A stretch of 64,000 nt of DNA from Desulfitobacterium hafniense DCB-2 (lineage in GTDB: Bacteria > Bacillota > Desulfitobacteriia > Desulfitobacteriales > Desulfitobacteriaceae). The position numbers were made by a program, and so were the translations under genes. Location: the NCBI RefSeq assembly GCF_000021925.1, contig NC_011830.1, positions 3,569,001 through 3,633,000 of the forward strand. Direction: 5' to 3'. Position 1 is the stretch's first letter. Each line of letters opens with the position of its first letter. The notes under the pieces are model-generated. The model was not told the DNA's origin. It saw only the letters and a list, made by a program, of their open reading frames with translations, and did no database searches. Of the stretch, positions 8,659-16,991 are shown one piece after another.

Positions 8659-9703
8659 TTAACTGAAGACATATCCAAAACAGCACCTTAACAGGCCTGC
8701 CCCCTGCCCTTATCAGCTCCGCGGTCACTTGACCGCATTCTCTGGATTTTCCTTTTTGGTCGGATAGGTACATGGCCAGTAACCCCCTGATAATAGCTTC
8801 ATGGAAATCAGGGTAGCGCAAAGATCTTGCCTGACTGAGAGCCGTCTCCACAAAGAGCAGCAGCCGCTCCTGCTGCTCTTTTTTTGAAGAATAGTACTCG
8901 ACAAAATTTAATTGGTTGGTCTTTCTATCTTCTTCAAGATCGATAAAATAGTCCAAAAGAATATGCAAGCCTGTAATCCAGGGGAAATAGGCATCCCTGA
9001 CTTTTTTTGCTTCTGTGTCCGTCAGCTGGGAATCATAAGCCATAGCAAAAAGGCAGAACGTCCCCAGGGTTGATCCTGTGGCAGCTGCCAGCTCCCAGGC
9101 GGATAGTCCCGGATATCCGGGAATGACCTGCTCTAACCAGCCTAACATCTTTTGTTCACGCTCAGCCGGATGCAAATGTTTGGTGACTTGAAGCAAGGAG
9201 TAAAGCTCAGCCAGTTCCATCATGTAGGGCCGAACGACTTCATAAGAAGGCAATTTTTGCACCCTCCTCCTACAGGTCTGCACCAGTTCGACCAAATAAC
9301 CTCCGTCTTCACGGTGAGGATAATAAGCATAATAATCGGAACACTGGACATCCGTATCCAGAGCTTCAGTCATGGCCAGATGAAGCTGGCGAAAAGCCTG
9401 TTCATCCTGAATTTCCAGGGCATCCACCAGATTATCCAGGTAATCGCTGATGGTCTGATAGGCCACCACAAACTCAATCACCTCGGCAACCCTGGCCCCG
9501 GGATACAGAGAATAAATGCTGCCCCCTAAACAATGAAATTCCTTATGGGCTATACTGGCCAGGGCTTGCTCCCCAAGCACCCGGTCAGGACAACGCCCCG
9601 CTTTCTCTGCCCAGAAACCCAGCTGAGCCTTTACCGCTGGAAATATGGTTTTGACAAAAGAATAAATCAATTGAGGTTTAGAAACTTCTTTGGCAATATC
9701 CAC
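8639..9703 (-). CDS. YtpB-like (DUF2600) tetraprenyl-beta-curcumene synthase family protein
   Basis: 354 residues. The start is GTG 9701-9703 behind AAGGAAG. DUF2600 features are HKEFHCLGGSIYSLYPG (~53-69), the aspartate-rich SDYLDNLVD (~86-94), and a later DYFIDLEEDRKTNQLNFV segment. In Bacillus, YtpB cyclises heptaprenyl (C35) diphosphate to tetraprenyl-beta-curcumene, the first step to sesquarterpenes. Its length matches the family. It converges on an intact polyprenyl synthase that could supply the substrate. The product here is inferred, and a shorter chain is possible. Confidence 0.85.
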   Translation of the reverse strand: MDIAKEVSKPQLIYSFVKTIFPAVKAQLGFWAEKAGRCPDRVLGEQALASIAHKEFHCLGGSIYSLYPGARVAEVIEFVVAYQTISDYLDNLVDALEIQDEQAFRQLHLAMTEALDTDVQCSDYYAYYPHREDGGYLVELVQTCRRRVQKLPSYEVVRPYMMELAELYSLLQVTKHLHPAEREQKMLGWLEQVIPGYPGLSAWELAAATGSTLGTFCLFAMAYDSQLTDTEAKKVRDAYFPWITGLHILLDYFIDLEEDRKTNQLNFVEYYSSKKEQQERLLLFVETALSQARSLRYPDFHEAIIRGLLAMYLSDQKGKSRECGQVTAELIRAGGRPVKVLFWICLQLRKKGKL

Positions 9704-9849
9704 AAATACACTTCCTTATTGACTTCAATTTCTACCCTAGTCCTAGTGTAACCAGTACTCCCTTCCCTAACCCCATCTTTGTGCAATAATTCTCCTATCT
9801 CAAGAAGGAATTATCTGCCCTATGCCGAATTATAGTCATTAGGGAAAAA

Positions 9850-10680
9850 ATGGAATTATCGCGAGGGAATAAAATGAAACTAGATAAAAAGTTTACTGTG
9901 GAATACAAGGTGGGCATCGTATCTAGTTTATCCGCATCTATTATCTGGGTTATCCTGATTAGTCTTTGGTCATTAATTGCGGCAAATATAATTTCATTAT
10001 GGCATAGTGAAGTTGTCTTGTTTTGGCAGTACTTGGTTGCCGGAATTTCTATCGGAGCAATGTTGGTAGGATCCATACAGTTCTATAGGAATAACTCCAA
10101 TAAATTCAAACCTAGATTCCCTTCACTTTCAATGGATTATATCTATAAAGAAATCGAAACAGAATTGCACTTTAAAACCCGGGAAAATATCGCCTATTCT
10201 TCAAATTATAATATATATGCTTTAAAAGAAATAAGTGAGATGAAACGTTCTCATAACTGGACAGGTGATTATATCAGTTCACCAATTCTTGAATCGGCCC
10301 ATAATCATAAAGTAGAGCTATGCAAGGATGCCAGCCCGTTAACTACGGCCAAAATCATCTTTGATGTACCCTTGGAGAAAAACCAGCCTACCACGTTTAA
10401 GTTGAAATATGAACTAGGCGATTCATCAAAAATAATGCAGCCCATGATCGGACATTTAGTAAGAAACCCAACGGAAAGAATCATACTAAGGCTTTGTGTC
10501 CCTAACGACATGGTGAAAGGTGTCAAGCGATGCGTTTATGCCGATAGTTTTGCGCAAATTAATTTATCCCAGCCACAAATAATACATTGTAAAATCATTG
10601 GTAATAATGATGTGTATGAATGGGTCATTGATAACCCCAGCCTATTGTATTACTATCGGATAAGTTGGGAATTCACCTGA
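9850..10680 (+). CDS. unrecognised protein with two N-terminal TM segments and a beta-rich domain
   Basis: 276 residues. ATG 9850 and ATG 9874 each have a usable upstream site. Two hydrophobic helices (about residues 20-45 and 55-78, including SASIIWVILISLWSLIAA and YLVAGISIGAMLVGSI) are followed by ~190 residues rich in predicted beta strands (LRLCVPNDMV, IIHCKIIGNND, YYYRISWEFT) and without a known catalytic motif. The coding sequence is more AT-rich than its neighbours, which suggests transfer. The layout of two TMs plus a beta domain resembles Cap15/S-2TM effectors of CBASS defence, but no nucleotide cyclase lies nearby, so this is only an analogy. Monocistronic. Confidence 0.6.
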   Translation: MELSRGNKMKLDKKFTVEYKVGIVSSLSASIIWVILISLWSLIAANIISLWHSEVVLFWQYLVAGISIGAMLVGSIQFYRNNSNKFKPRFPSLSMDYIYKEIETELHFKTRENIAYSSNYNIYALKEISEMKRSHNWTGDYISSPILESAHNHKVELCKDASPLTTAKIIFDVPLEKNQPTTFKLKYELGDSSKIMQPMIGHLVRNPTERIILRLCVPNDMVKGVKRCVYADSFAQINLSQPQIIHCKIIGNNDVYEWVIDNPSLLYYYRISWEFT

Positions 10681-10853
10681 TTCTCACCTTTTTAATCCAA
10701 ATACATATTATGTATAAAAATGTATAACTCACAATTTGCTTGTCCATACTAAAGGATATATAATAAAGTCAAGTATCTGATTGAAGAGGTGTTAAAAATG
10801 GATGGTGACTAGCAATAGCGCTGTATTAGCTTAAATATTTTGCAAAAAAGTTA
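10681..10853. other. AT-rich intergenic region
   Basis: No plausible gene. A strong GAGGTG ribosome-binding site at about 10785 precedes an ATG that meets a stop after four codons. It may be a relic or the 5' part of a short non-coding transcript ending at the hairpin at 10854-10904. Confidence 0.4.
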
Positions 10854-10904
10854 AGGACGTGTCGCAGATCTTTATCGTAGATAGAGTGCGGCATGTTCTT
10901 TTTA
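10854..10904 (+). terminator. long GU-rich hairpin followed by T tract
   Basis: AGGACGTGTCGCA pairs with TGCGGCATGTTCT over 13 bp with several G-U pairs, followed by TTTTTATT. It reads as a plus-strand terminator, but the nearest plus-strand gene ends 174 bases upstream, so it may end a small untranslated RNA. Confidence 0.55.
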
Positions 10905-10916
10905 TTGAAAAGAAAA

Positions 10917-10952
10917 AAGCAGGCACCCACTTACAGCTGGTTATGCCTGCTT
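10917..10952 (-). terminator. terminator of tatA
   Basis: AAGCAGGCA and TGCCTGCTT form a 9-bp stem. On the minus strand the right arm is followed by TTTTTTC, 66 bases after the tatA stop. Confidence 0.72.
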
Positions 10953-11017
10953 CCTGTCTATTCGTTCCATCAATTTACAGTACTTAGAAAAGAAAGAGCA
11001 TTACAGTTACCCTGGGG

Positions 11018-11206
11018 TTAAACTTCTTTGCTTTCAACTTCTTTCTTTTCTTCCTCTTCGCCATTGGTTGCCGATTTAAATTCAGAGATTCCTCGTCCCA
11101 AAGCCTTGCCCAGCTCAGGTAGTTTTCCGGGCCCAAAAATAACCAATGCAATGATTAATACAATGATCATTACAGTTGGGGTTACCATACCAAATGTTGC
11201 TAACAT
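11018..11206 (-). CDS. tatA: TatA/E twin-arginine translocase subunit
   Basis: 62 residues from ATG 11204-11206, preceded by GGAGGTGTATGAC. An upstream in-frame ATG at 11221 overlaps that site and is less likely. One N-terminal TM helix (TPTVMIIVLIIALVIF) is followed by the FGPGKLPELGKALG hinge and amphipathic helix typical of TatA, then an acidic/lysine tail (EEEEKKEVESKEV). TatA forms the pore of the Tat pathway, which exports folded cofactor proteins. Monocistronic. tatC and a tatB-like gene lie at 28.2-29.4 kb, and Tat-type signals occur on the hydrogenase and NrfC-like proteins in this window. Confidence 0.9.
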   Translation of the reverse strand: MLATFGMVTPTVMIIVLIIALVIFGPGKLPELGKALGRGISEFKSATNGEEEEKKEVESKEV

Positions 11207-11388
11207 GTCATACACCTCCATAGTCTAGTCTACATAGCAATAATTTTAATAAACCAATAAAACGTGAATAATATTGCATTCCCTTTACATCCCTTATCCT
11301 ACAGGATTATGTCCATTTTTTCAATATGATTTTATTGGGTATATTGATTTTATTGGCTATTTAAGTAGATGAGAAAAAGAGCCTGAAT

Positions 11389-12165
11389 TCAGACTCTATC
11401 TCCACTATCGCAAGTGCTGAAAAGTTCCTCGTAGCCCCGGTACAAGCTCCAAATCACATCCCAAAGCTCATCCTCGGCCTCTGTTACCCGCAAACCCAGC
11501 TCTTTGGCTTCCTGGCGCCCGATTGGATAGCCATGAGAAAAATAGCCCTCTGTCAAAGCCCGGGTGACTACAGGAACAAGTTCGGGGTTATCTTTTAACA
11601 TATAACGGGATAAGAGGGCTTCAGCATATTGGTGAGATGCTTTTAAAGCTTTTTCGTAATCTCCAATCAACCAGGGGTCCAGTTTATTGATCATAGGCGT
11701 GATGATGCCGGTTACCAGCTCCGGATTGGGATTGGATTCGATAGAACGCTGAAGATAATCGATACAATAGCGAATAGCTTGGACGGGAACCCATAACTCC
11801 TTGTAAATAGGGTGCTTAATCAGGGGATCAATGGGCCCCAGCTCAGAGATGGGTCCCATAACAACTTCATCTGCTCCCAGAACCAGCATAGATGCCGCAG
11901 ATTTGGCTACAAAAGGGACGATAACGCCGAATTCGTTGCAGAACTCACGAATCAGCATGACAACCTTATAGGGGGTGTCTACCGCTCCGCCATAACTGTG
12001 CAGGAGTAAATCAATTTTCTCTGTATGCCCGATTGCTTTGAGTTGTTCGTAGAGGGGCACGAGAATGCTATCATCGAGGGGTGTATAGGCAAAGTAAACT
12101 AAAACCTTTGAGCCTCTTAGTCTTTCCAAACTGTCCAAATAATGAAGTCGTTCATCCTTATCCAT
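11389..12165 (-). CDS. ClpP-fold serine protease-like protein (SDH_sah family)
   Basis: 258 residues from ATG 12163-12165, behind GGGGGT. A longer in-frame start lacks a site. Conserved features are LLLHSYGGAVDTPYKVVMLI (~70-90, the oxyanion-loop SxGG), the candidate nucleophile in AKSAASMLVLGAD (~100-112) and GPISELGPIDPLI. These mark the SDH_sah/SppA-like crotonase-ClpP fold group. There is no signal peptide or clear TM, so it is probably cytosolic or peripheral. In signal peptide peptidases these residues form a Ser-Lys dyad, and K-S is present here. Substrate unknown. Stand-alone gene. Confidence 0.82.
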   Translation of the reverse strand: MDKDERLHYLDSLERLRGSKVLVYFAYTPLDDSILVPLYEQLKAIGHTEKIDLLLHSYGGAVDTPYKVVMLIREFCNEFGVIVPFVAKSAASMLVLGADEVVMGPISELGPIDPLIKHPIYKELWVPVQAIRYCIDYLQRSIESNPNPELVTGIITPMINKLDPWLIGDYEKALKASHQYAEALLSRYMLKDNPELVPVVTRALTEGYFSHGYPIGRQEAKELGLRVTEAEDELWDVIWSLYRGYEELFSTCDSGDRV

Positions 12166-12275
12166 AGAATACCCCCATGCCGATGAATTATATACCATAT
12201 TATTCCACATTCTAGATAGCTGTGACTGTCTTCATCAGGGGATGGGGATCATTTGGACTTCTTTCCAGGCCCATG

Positions 12276-12315
12276 CCCAAGAAGCCGCCGGTCATTGCAC
12301 CGGCGGCTTCTTGGG
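12276..12315. terminator. perfect 17-bp hairpin between operons
   Basis: CCCAAGAAGCCGCCGGT, a 6-nt loop and the exact complement. It is very stable but has no T tract on either side. It lies downstream of the long haem operon and probably stops or stabilises its 3' end. Confidence 0.6.
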
Positions 12316-12366
12316 GCTTATCGTATTATGCTGTTCAGGAAGGCCGGGTCCCTGGGCGGCCCTGTA

Positions 12367-12651
12367 CTAGTCAGGCAGAGCATAGTCCACCCCGGATGCG
12401 TCATGACAGGATTGGCAATAGCTCTTGCCGCCTAAATCCTGCTTGACATGACATCTATAGCATTGCTTTTGGGGATTCTGGTTATTCTTAACCGAAAATC
12501 CATGCCCCTTCTCCCCGCTAATCCACTCTTCTCTGGGAATGGAGGCATGGGGGTTATTGGGATCATGTCCTTGCGAAACAAAAATGATGCTAATCAAAGC
12601 CACAACTAAACCTATGGATATGACCGCGCGAATGATTTTCTTACCTTCCAT
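12367..12651 (-). CDS. small membrane-anchored dihaem cytochrome c
   Basis: 94 residues. The N-terminal TM anchor is IIRAVISIGLVVALISIIF (~5-23). Two haem-attachment motifs, CYRCH (~63-67) and CQSCH (~79-83), lie in a short periplasmic-side domain. Several histidines (GHD, HAS, KGHGF) could be distal ligands. It is the last gene of the haem/cytochrome maturation operon, 24 bases after hemL, so it is likely a client of the ResB/CcsA system. It is not clearly NapB or NrfH, having too few haems for the latter. The electron partner is unknown. Confidence 0.8.
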   Translation of the reverse strand: MEGKKIIRAVISIGLVVALISIIFVSQGHDPNNPHASIPREEWISGEKGHGFSVKNNQNPQKQCYRCHVKQDLGGKSYCQSCHDASGVDYALPD

Positions 12652-12674
12652 CCGTTTAATCCTTTCTCAACAAT

Positions 12675-13967
12675 TTAGCCCAAGGATTTAAGGACATCCC
12701 TGGCCTGTTCCAAGGTATAGTCAATATCTGCATCCGTATGGGCGGCAGAAAGGAATACCGCTTCATATTGGCTGGGCGCTAAGTAGATCCCCCGCTCCAG
12801 CATGCCTCTGAAGAAGGAACCAAAACGCTCCACATCGGAAGAGCAGGCGCTTTTAAAGTCAATTACAGGTTGATCGGTAAAGAAGGCGGAGAACATAGCT
12901 CCCACGGAATTGACCCAGATGGGGAACCCTAATTCCTGAGCGATGGACTGCAAGCCCTCAGCTAAACGGGCGGTTTTCTTCTCCAGTCCCTCATAGACCC
13001 CCTCCTGCTGCAAGAGCTTTAAAGTGGCCAGCCCCGCCGCCATGGCCAAAGGATTACCGGATAAGGTGCCGGCTTGATAAATTGGCCCGCTGGGAGCTAC
13101 CTGCTCCATGTACTTCCTTTTGCCGCCATAGGCTGCCACAGGCAGCCCCCCCCCAATCACTTTACCCAGGCAGGTCAAATCCGGATCGATTTGATAGCGG
13201 CCCTGTGCCCCTCCATAACTCACCCGGAAGCCTGTCATCACTTCATCAAAGATCAGCAGGCTGCCATAGTCCTGAGTCAGGGTCCGCAAGCCCGCCAAAA
13301 ACCCGGGTTGAGGTAAAACAACGCCCATATTCCCGGTCACCGGCTCCAGGATCACTGCGGCAATGTCTTCCCCGCATTCCTTAAAAATCTCTTTTAAACC
13401 TTCCAGGTCGTTATATTGAGCTACAATAGTTTGTGAAGCTACTGAAGAGGGTACACCCGGAGAGGTGGGGACGCCAAAGGTCAAAGCCCCGCTGCCCGCT
13501 TTGATCAGCAAGGAATCACCATGACCGTGATAGCACCCTTCAAACTTAATAATTTTGTTGCGGCCTGTCACTCCCCGGGCTAAGCGCAAGGCGCTCATGG
13601 TGGCCTCGGTTCCGGAGCTGACCATGCGGACCATTTCCATGGAGGGGAAGGCTTTAATCACTTCTTCAGCGCATTCCGTTTCAATCTCAGTGGGTGCTCC
13701 ATAGCTGGTTCCCCGCTCCGCGGCCGCTTTAATGGCCCCCACCACCACCGGGTGGGCATGACCAAGAATCAGCGGTCCCCAGGACAAAACGTAATCCAGA
13801 TAGGAATTGCCGTCAATATCCCATAGTCTTGCCCCCTGTCCTTTGGCGATAAATATGGGCTCCCGCCCTACGGATTTAAAAGCCCTTACCGGAGAGTTGA
13901 CTCCGCCGGGAAGGACGCCATTGGCCCGGGCAAAAGCTTCTTTACTTCGTTGATCCTGAAACCCCAA
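12675..13967 (-). CDS. hemL: glutamate-1-semialdehyde 2,1-aminomutase
   Basis: 430 residues with a TTG start (13965-13967) behind GGAGGGTTTAATC. A PLP-dependent class III aminotransferase fold: LPGGVNSPVRAF near the N-terminus, SSGTEATMSALRLARG (~120-135), D-E-V-M-T-G-F-R (~240) and the PLP lysine in LGKVIGGGLPVAAYGG (~265). It converts glutamate-1-semialdehyde to 5-aminolevulinate, the second step of the C5 pathway begun by HemA in the same operon. Full length. Lies 12 bases after ahbAB. Confidence 0.96.
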   Translation of the reverse strand: MGFQDQRSKEAFARANGVLPGGVNSPVRAFKSVGREPIFIAKGQGARLWDIDGNSYLDYVLSWGPLILGHAHPVVVGAIKAAAERGTSYGAPTEIETECAEEVIKAFPSMEMVRMVSSGTEATMSALRLARGVTGRNKIIKFEGCYHGHGDSLLIKAGSGALTFGVPTSPGVPSSVASQTIVAQYNDLEGLKEIFKECGEDIAAVILEPVTGNMGVVLPQPGFLAGLRTLTQDYGSLLIFDEVMTGFRVSYGGAQGRYQIDPDLTCLGKVIGGGLPVAAYGGKRKYMEQVAPSGPIYQAGTLSGNPLAMAAGLATLKLLQQEGVYEGLEKKTARLAEGLQSIAQELGFPIWVNSVGAMFSAFFTDQPVIDFKSACSSDVERFGSFFRGMLERGIYLAPSQYEAVFLSAAHTDADIDYTLEQARDVLKSLG

Positions 13968-13979
13968 GATTAAACCCTC

Positions 13980-14993
13980 CTAATCGTCTTCTTCCCTATA
14001 GTATTGCATACTGCTCTTTTTTAACTCCTTGATACTGAAGAGCATGGCATAATCTTTGATTCCTGTCGCTTGGGCGATCCTGGCCATCACCTCGCCGCAC
14101 TCCTCTTCGGAACGGCCATGAATCATGGTAAAGAGATTATATGGCCAATCTTTCAGCGTAGGCCTTTGATAACAATGGCTCACTTCCCGGAAGGAGGCCA
14201 TGACTTTGCCGATGGCTTCAGCTTCGGCCTCGGGGACCTGCCAAACACCCATGGCATTAGCGGTAAATCCGGCTTTCTGGTGGCGGAGAACCGCTCCGAA
14301 GCGCCGAATCACCTGGTTGTCAACCAAAGCCCGGGTCTGTCTGAGGACCTTCTCCTCCTGCCACATCAGCTTGGCGGCAATCTCGGCATAGGGAGTCAGG
14401 GACTCCGGGATATTCCCCTGCAGTTCCCGTATGAGCAATTTATCCATGTCGTCCACCGGGTAGGGCTCCAGCTTTTGGGACCCCCGCGGATTGGCTGTAC
14501 ACTCACATTCTTCGCTATGGCGCTGTTCTCCGGCCTGTTCTTCCGTATTAAAATCAAAATCCACACTGATTTTAAACAAGCGGAGAGCGGGCAAAGAGTA
14601 CACCTCATCGGTGCCGATGAGCCCTTTGATCGTGGTCAGGATTTTTTCCACTTCCTTCTGGGAAGAGGCAATCAGGGTAAACCAAATATTATAGTCATGG
14701 CTGCGCAGATAATTATGAGTCACGCCGGGAAGTTCCATCAGCAGATCGGCCAGGATCTGAATCTTATCTTCGGGCACTCTGGCCGCACACAAGGTGCTTT
14801 TATAGCCCAAACGATGGGAATCGAAGACTCCCCCTAAGCGCCGGATCACACCCTCTTGGCGAAAGCGCTGTATCCTTTGCCAGGCTTCCTCCTCCGTGGT
14901 CCCGGTAAGACCTGCTAAGGTCTCATAGGGGCGGGAGGTGATGGGAAAATCCGTCTGCACGATATTCAGCAGAGCCCGATCGAGAGCATCCAT
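13980..14993 (-). CDS. ahbAB: fused siroheme decarboxylase AhbA-AhbB (Lrp/AsnC-type)
   Basis: 337 residues made of two homologous halves, ~1-150 and ~180-337. Each has a winged-helix part and an AsnC-like ligand domain (compare VIRRLGGVFDSHRLGY with VIRRFGAVLRHQKAGF). In other organisms AhbA and AhbB (NirD/L/G/H-like) are separate chains that jointly decarboxylate siroheme to 12,18-didecarboxysiroheme. Here they are joined by a polar linker (~155-178, rich in Glu, with CECTAN). The C-terminal half keeps SHCYQRPTLKDWPYNLFTM, typical of the family. ATG start at 14993 overlaps the stop of the upstream radical SAM gene. An enzyme despite its regulator-like fold. Confidence 0.9.
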   Translation of the reverse strand: MDALDRALLNIVQTDFPITSRPYETLAGLTGTTEEEAWQRIQRFRQEGVIRRLGGVFDSHRLGYKSTLCAARVPEDKIQILADLLMELPGVTHNYLRSHDYNIWFTLIASSQKEVEKILTTIKGLIGTDEVYSLPALRLFKISVDFDFNTEEQAGEQRHSEECECTANPRGSQKLEPYPVDDMDKLLIRELQGNIPESLTPYAEIAAKLMWQEEKVLRQTRALVDNQVIRRFGAVLRHQKAGFTANAMGVWQVPEAEAEAIGKVMASFREVSHCYQRPTLKDWPYNLFTMIHGRSEEECGEVMARIAQATGIKDYAMLFSIKELKKSSMQYYREEDD

Positions 14994-15991
14994 TATTTAC
15001 CCCCCTTACGCCCGTGATAAAGGCACCAGGGCTCCTCTGCCATAAAGTCTCCTTCTTCATAATAAGCAGCCCGGGCCCGGCAGCCACCGCAGATGGTTTT
15101 ATAACCGCAACTGCCGCAGCCCCCTTTATAATCCAAAGTGCGCAATTCATTTAAGACCGGGTGGGTCTTCCACAGCTCATCAAAGGGTGTCTCCCGGACA
15201 TCACCTAAAGGGATATTGAGGTAGGCACAAGGCTGTACCTGTCCTTTGGGGCTGATAATGCAGTAAGAAGTACCGGCCAGGCAGCCCCGCCCAAAACGGG
15301 TCTTCACCCCCATCTCTTTGGCAATCCGCATAAACTGGGGAGCGCAGGTTGGTTTAAGCTCTATATCGACTTCTTGTTGTTTCTTCATGATGCGGGTTAA
15401 AGCATCTTCATATTCCTCAGCCCGCAGGGACTCTTCTTCAATGGATACGGCCCGCCCTGTGGGAACCAGGAAAAAGAAATGATGGGCTACCGCCCCTTCC
15501 GCTACGGCAAAATCCGTAATGGCTTCCAGCTCATCCCGGTTCCAATCCATGACCGTGGTATGAATCTGAAAAGGCAGGCCGACTTCCCGGCAATTGCGCA
15601 TCCCTTGCACAGCCTCTTCCCAGGCTCGGGGATACTTGCGGAACTGATTATGCTTGTCAATATGCAGAGAGTCCAAGGAAATGCCCATACCCATAGCCCC
15701 TGCTTCTTTCAGGCGGCGGGCCATTTCTACGGTAATCAAGGTCCCATTGGTGCCGAAAACCGGGCGCAGGCCCAGGGAAGTGGCATAAGCCACCAATTCC
15801 ACGATATCCGGGCGCAGGAGAGGCTCCCCGCCGCTGAAGATCATAATTTTAAAGCCGGCCCTGGCAATCTGCTCCAGCAGGGTTTTGGCTTCGGCAGTGT
15901 TCAGCTCTTCTTCGGCTTGGCAGCCGGCGTCCCGGTAGCAATGATCGCAATACATATTGCAGGCATTGGTGGTATTCCAGGATACAATCAT
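14993..15991 (-). CDS. ahbD: radical SAM haem synthase AhbD-like (NirJ2)
   Basis: 332 residues. Radical SAM motif CNMYCDHC at ~11-18, GGEPLLRP (~57), and C-terminal SPASM-type cysteines (CGSCGYKTICGGC, ~295-307). In the siroheme-dependent pathway AhbD oxidatively decarboxylates two propionates of Fe-coproporphyrin III to make haem b. AhbC removes acetate groups earlier. Assignment to AhbD rather than AhbC rests on the short N-terminus and the presence of a longer NirJ1-type paralogue in the same operon. The ATG overlaps the hemB stop by four bases (ATGA). Confidence 0.85.
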   Translation of the reverse strand: MIVSWNTTNACNMYCDHCYRDAGCQAEEELNTAEAKTLLEQIARAGFKIMIFSGGEPLLRPDIVELVAYATSLGLRPVFGTNGTLITVEMARRLKEAGAMGMGISLDSLHIDKHNQFRKYPRAWEEAVQGMRNCREVGLPFQIHTTVMDWNRDELEAITDFAVAEGAVAHHFFFLVPTGRAVSIEEESLRAEEYEDALTRIMKKQQEVDIELKPTCAPQFMRIAKEMGVKTRFGRGCLAGTSYCIISPKGQVQPCAYLNIPLGDVRETPFDELWKTHPVLNELRTLDYKGGCGSCGYKTICGGCRARAAYYEEGDFMAEEPWCLYHGRKGGK

Positions 15992-16968
15992 GATTGTTCC
16001 TCCTTTATCCAGCGTGCGGCATCCAAGGCATGATAAGTAATAATCAGATCGGCTCCCGCTCGTTTCATGCTGACCAGACTCTCCATGACCACACGTTTTT
16101 CATCAATCCAGCCTTTCTCAGCGGCTGCTTTAACCATGGCATACTCACCGCTGACATTATAGGCGACGATGGGCAGCCCGAACTGCTCTTTGGTCCGATA
16201 GGTGATATCTCCATAGGCCAGGGCCGGCTTGACGATGAGCATATCCGCCCCTTCCTCGACATCGAGGGCCGTCTCGATCATGGCTTCATTGCCGTTAGGA
16301 GGGTCCATTTGATAAGTGCGGCGATCTCCGAATTGAGGGGCCGAACCGGCCGCCTCACGAAAGGGTCCATAGAAGGCAGAAGCGAATTTGGCCGCATAGG
16401 ACATAATCGGAATATCCGTATAGCCGGCTTCGTCCAAAGCTTCCCGGATCGCTCCCACCCTGCCGTCCATCATATCTGAAGGCGCTACCATATCCGCCCC
16501 GGCTTCAGCATGAGAAACCGCTGTCTGAGCCAGCAATTTCAGGGTAGGATCATTGAGCACCCGGCCATCCTGGATCACTCCGCAATGTCCATGATCCGTG
16601 TATTCACAGAGGCAGACATCGGTGATCACATAAAGGTCCGGATAATGTTTCTTGGTCAGACGAACAGCTTCCTGGATGATACCGTGCTGGTCATAGGCCC
16701 CGGTCCCTGCTGCATCTTTGGACTCGGGCAGACCAAAGAGCAAGACAGCCGGAATTCCCGCCTCCACCACATCCTTTAGAGCCACTATATACTCATCCAA
16801 GGAGTAATTATACACTCCGGGCATGGAGGAAACGGGGATCTTTTTCTTCTCCCCAAACGTGACAAACATCGGGTAAATCAAATCCTCAATCCGGACATGA
16901 TGTTCCCGGACCATTCTGCGGATGGCTGCACTGCTTCTTAATCTCCTGGGGCGTCTAATCATTGGCAT
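15988..16968 (-). CDS. hemB: delta-aminolevulinic acid dehydratase (porphobilinogen synthase)
   Basis: 326 residues with ATG at 16966-16968. Key features are the metal-site cysteines in DVCLCEYTDHGHCG (~118-131, zinc type), Schiff-base lysines in SYAAKFASAFYGPFR (~195-209) and VKPALAY (~250), and DMMDGRVGAIR. It condenses two 5-aminolevulinates into porphobilinogen. Full length. It sits between the two radical SAM genes and overlaps ahbD by four bases, so haem steps and the shared tetrapyrrole steps are co-transcribed. Confidence 0.96.
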   Translation of the reverse strand: MPMIRRPRRLRSSAAIRRMVREHHVRIEDLIYPMFVTFGEKKKIPVSSMPGVYNYSLDEYIVALKDVVEAGIPAVLLFGLPESKDAAGTGAYDQHGIIQEAVRLTKKHYPDLYVITDVCLCEYTDHGHCGVIQDGRVLNDPTLKLLAQTAVSHAEAGADMVAPSDMMDGRVGAIREALDEAGYTDIPIMSYAAKFASAFYGPFREAAGSAPQFGDRRTYQMDPPNGNEAMIETALDVEEGADMLIVKPALAYGDITYRTKEQFGLPIVAYNVSGEYAMVKAAAEKGWIDEKRVVMESLVSMKRAGADLIITYHALDAARWIKEEQS

Positions 16969-16991
16969 TTGTTCATTCCTCCTCCATTTCC

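Noticed and set aside
12367..12651. NapB or NrfH assignment for the small cytochrome
   Set aside because: Two CxxCH motifs are too few for NrfH, and the surrounding residues do not fit NapB; no nap or nrfA gene is adjacent.
14070..14837. A 255-codon plus-strand frame opposite ahbAB
   Set aside because: Antisense shadow of a conserved gene; composition is not protein-like and no motif is present.
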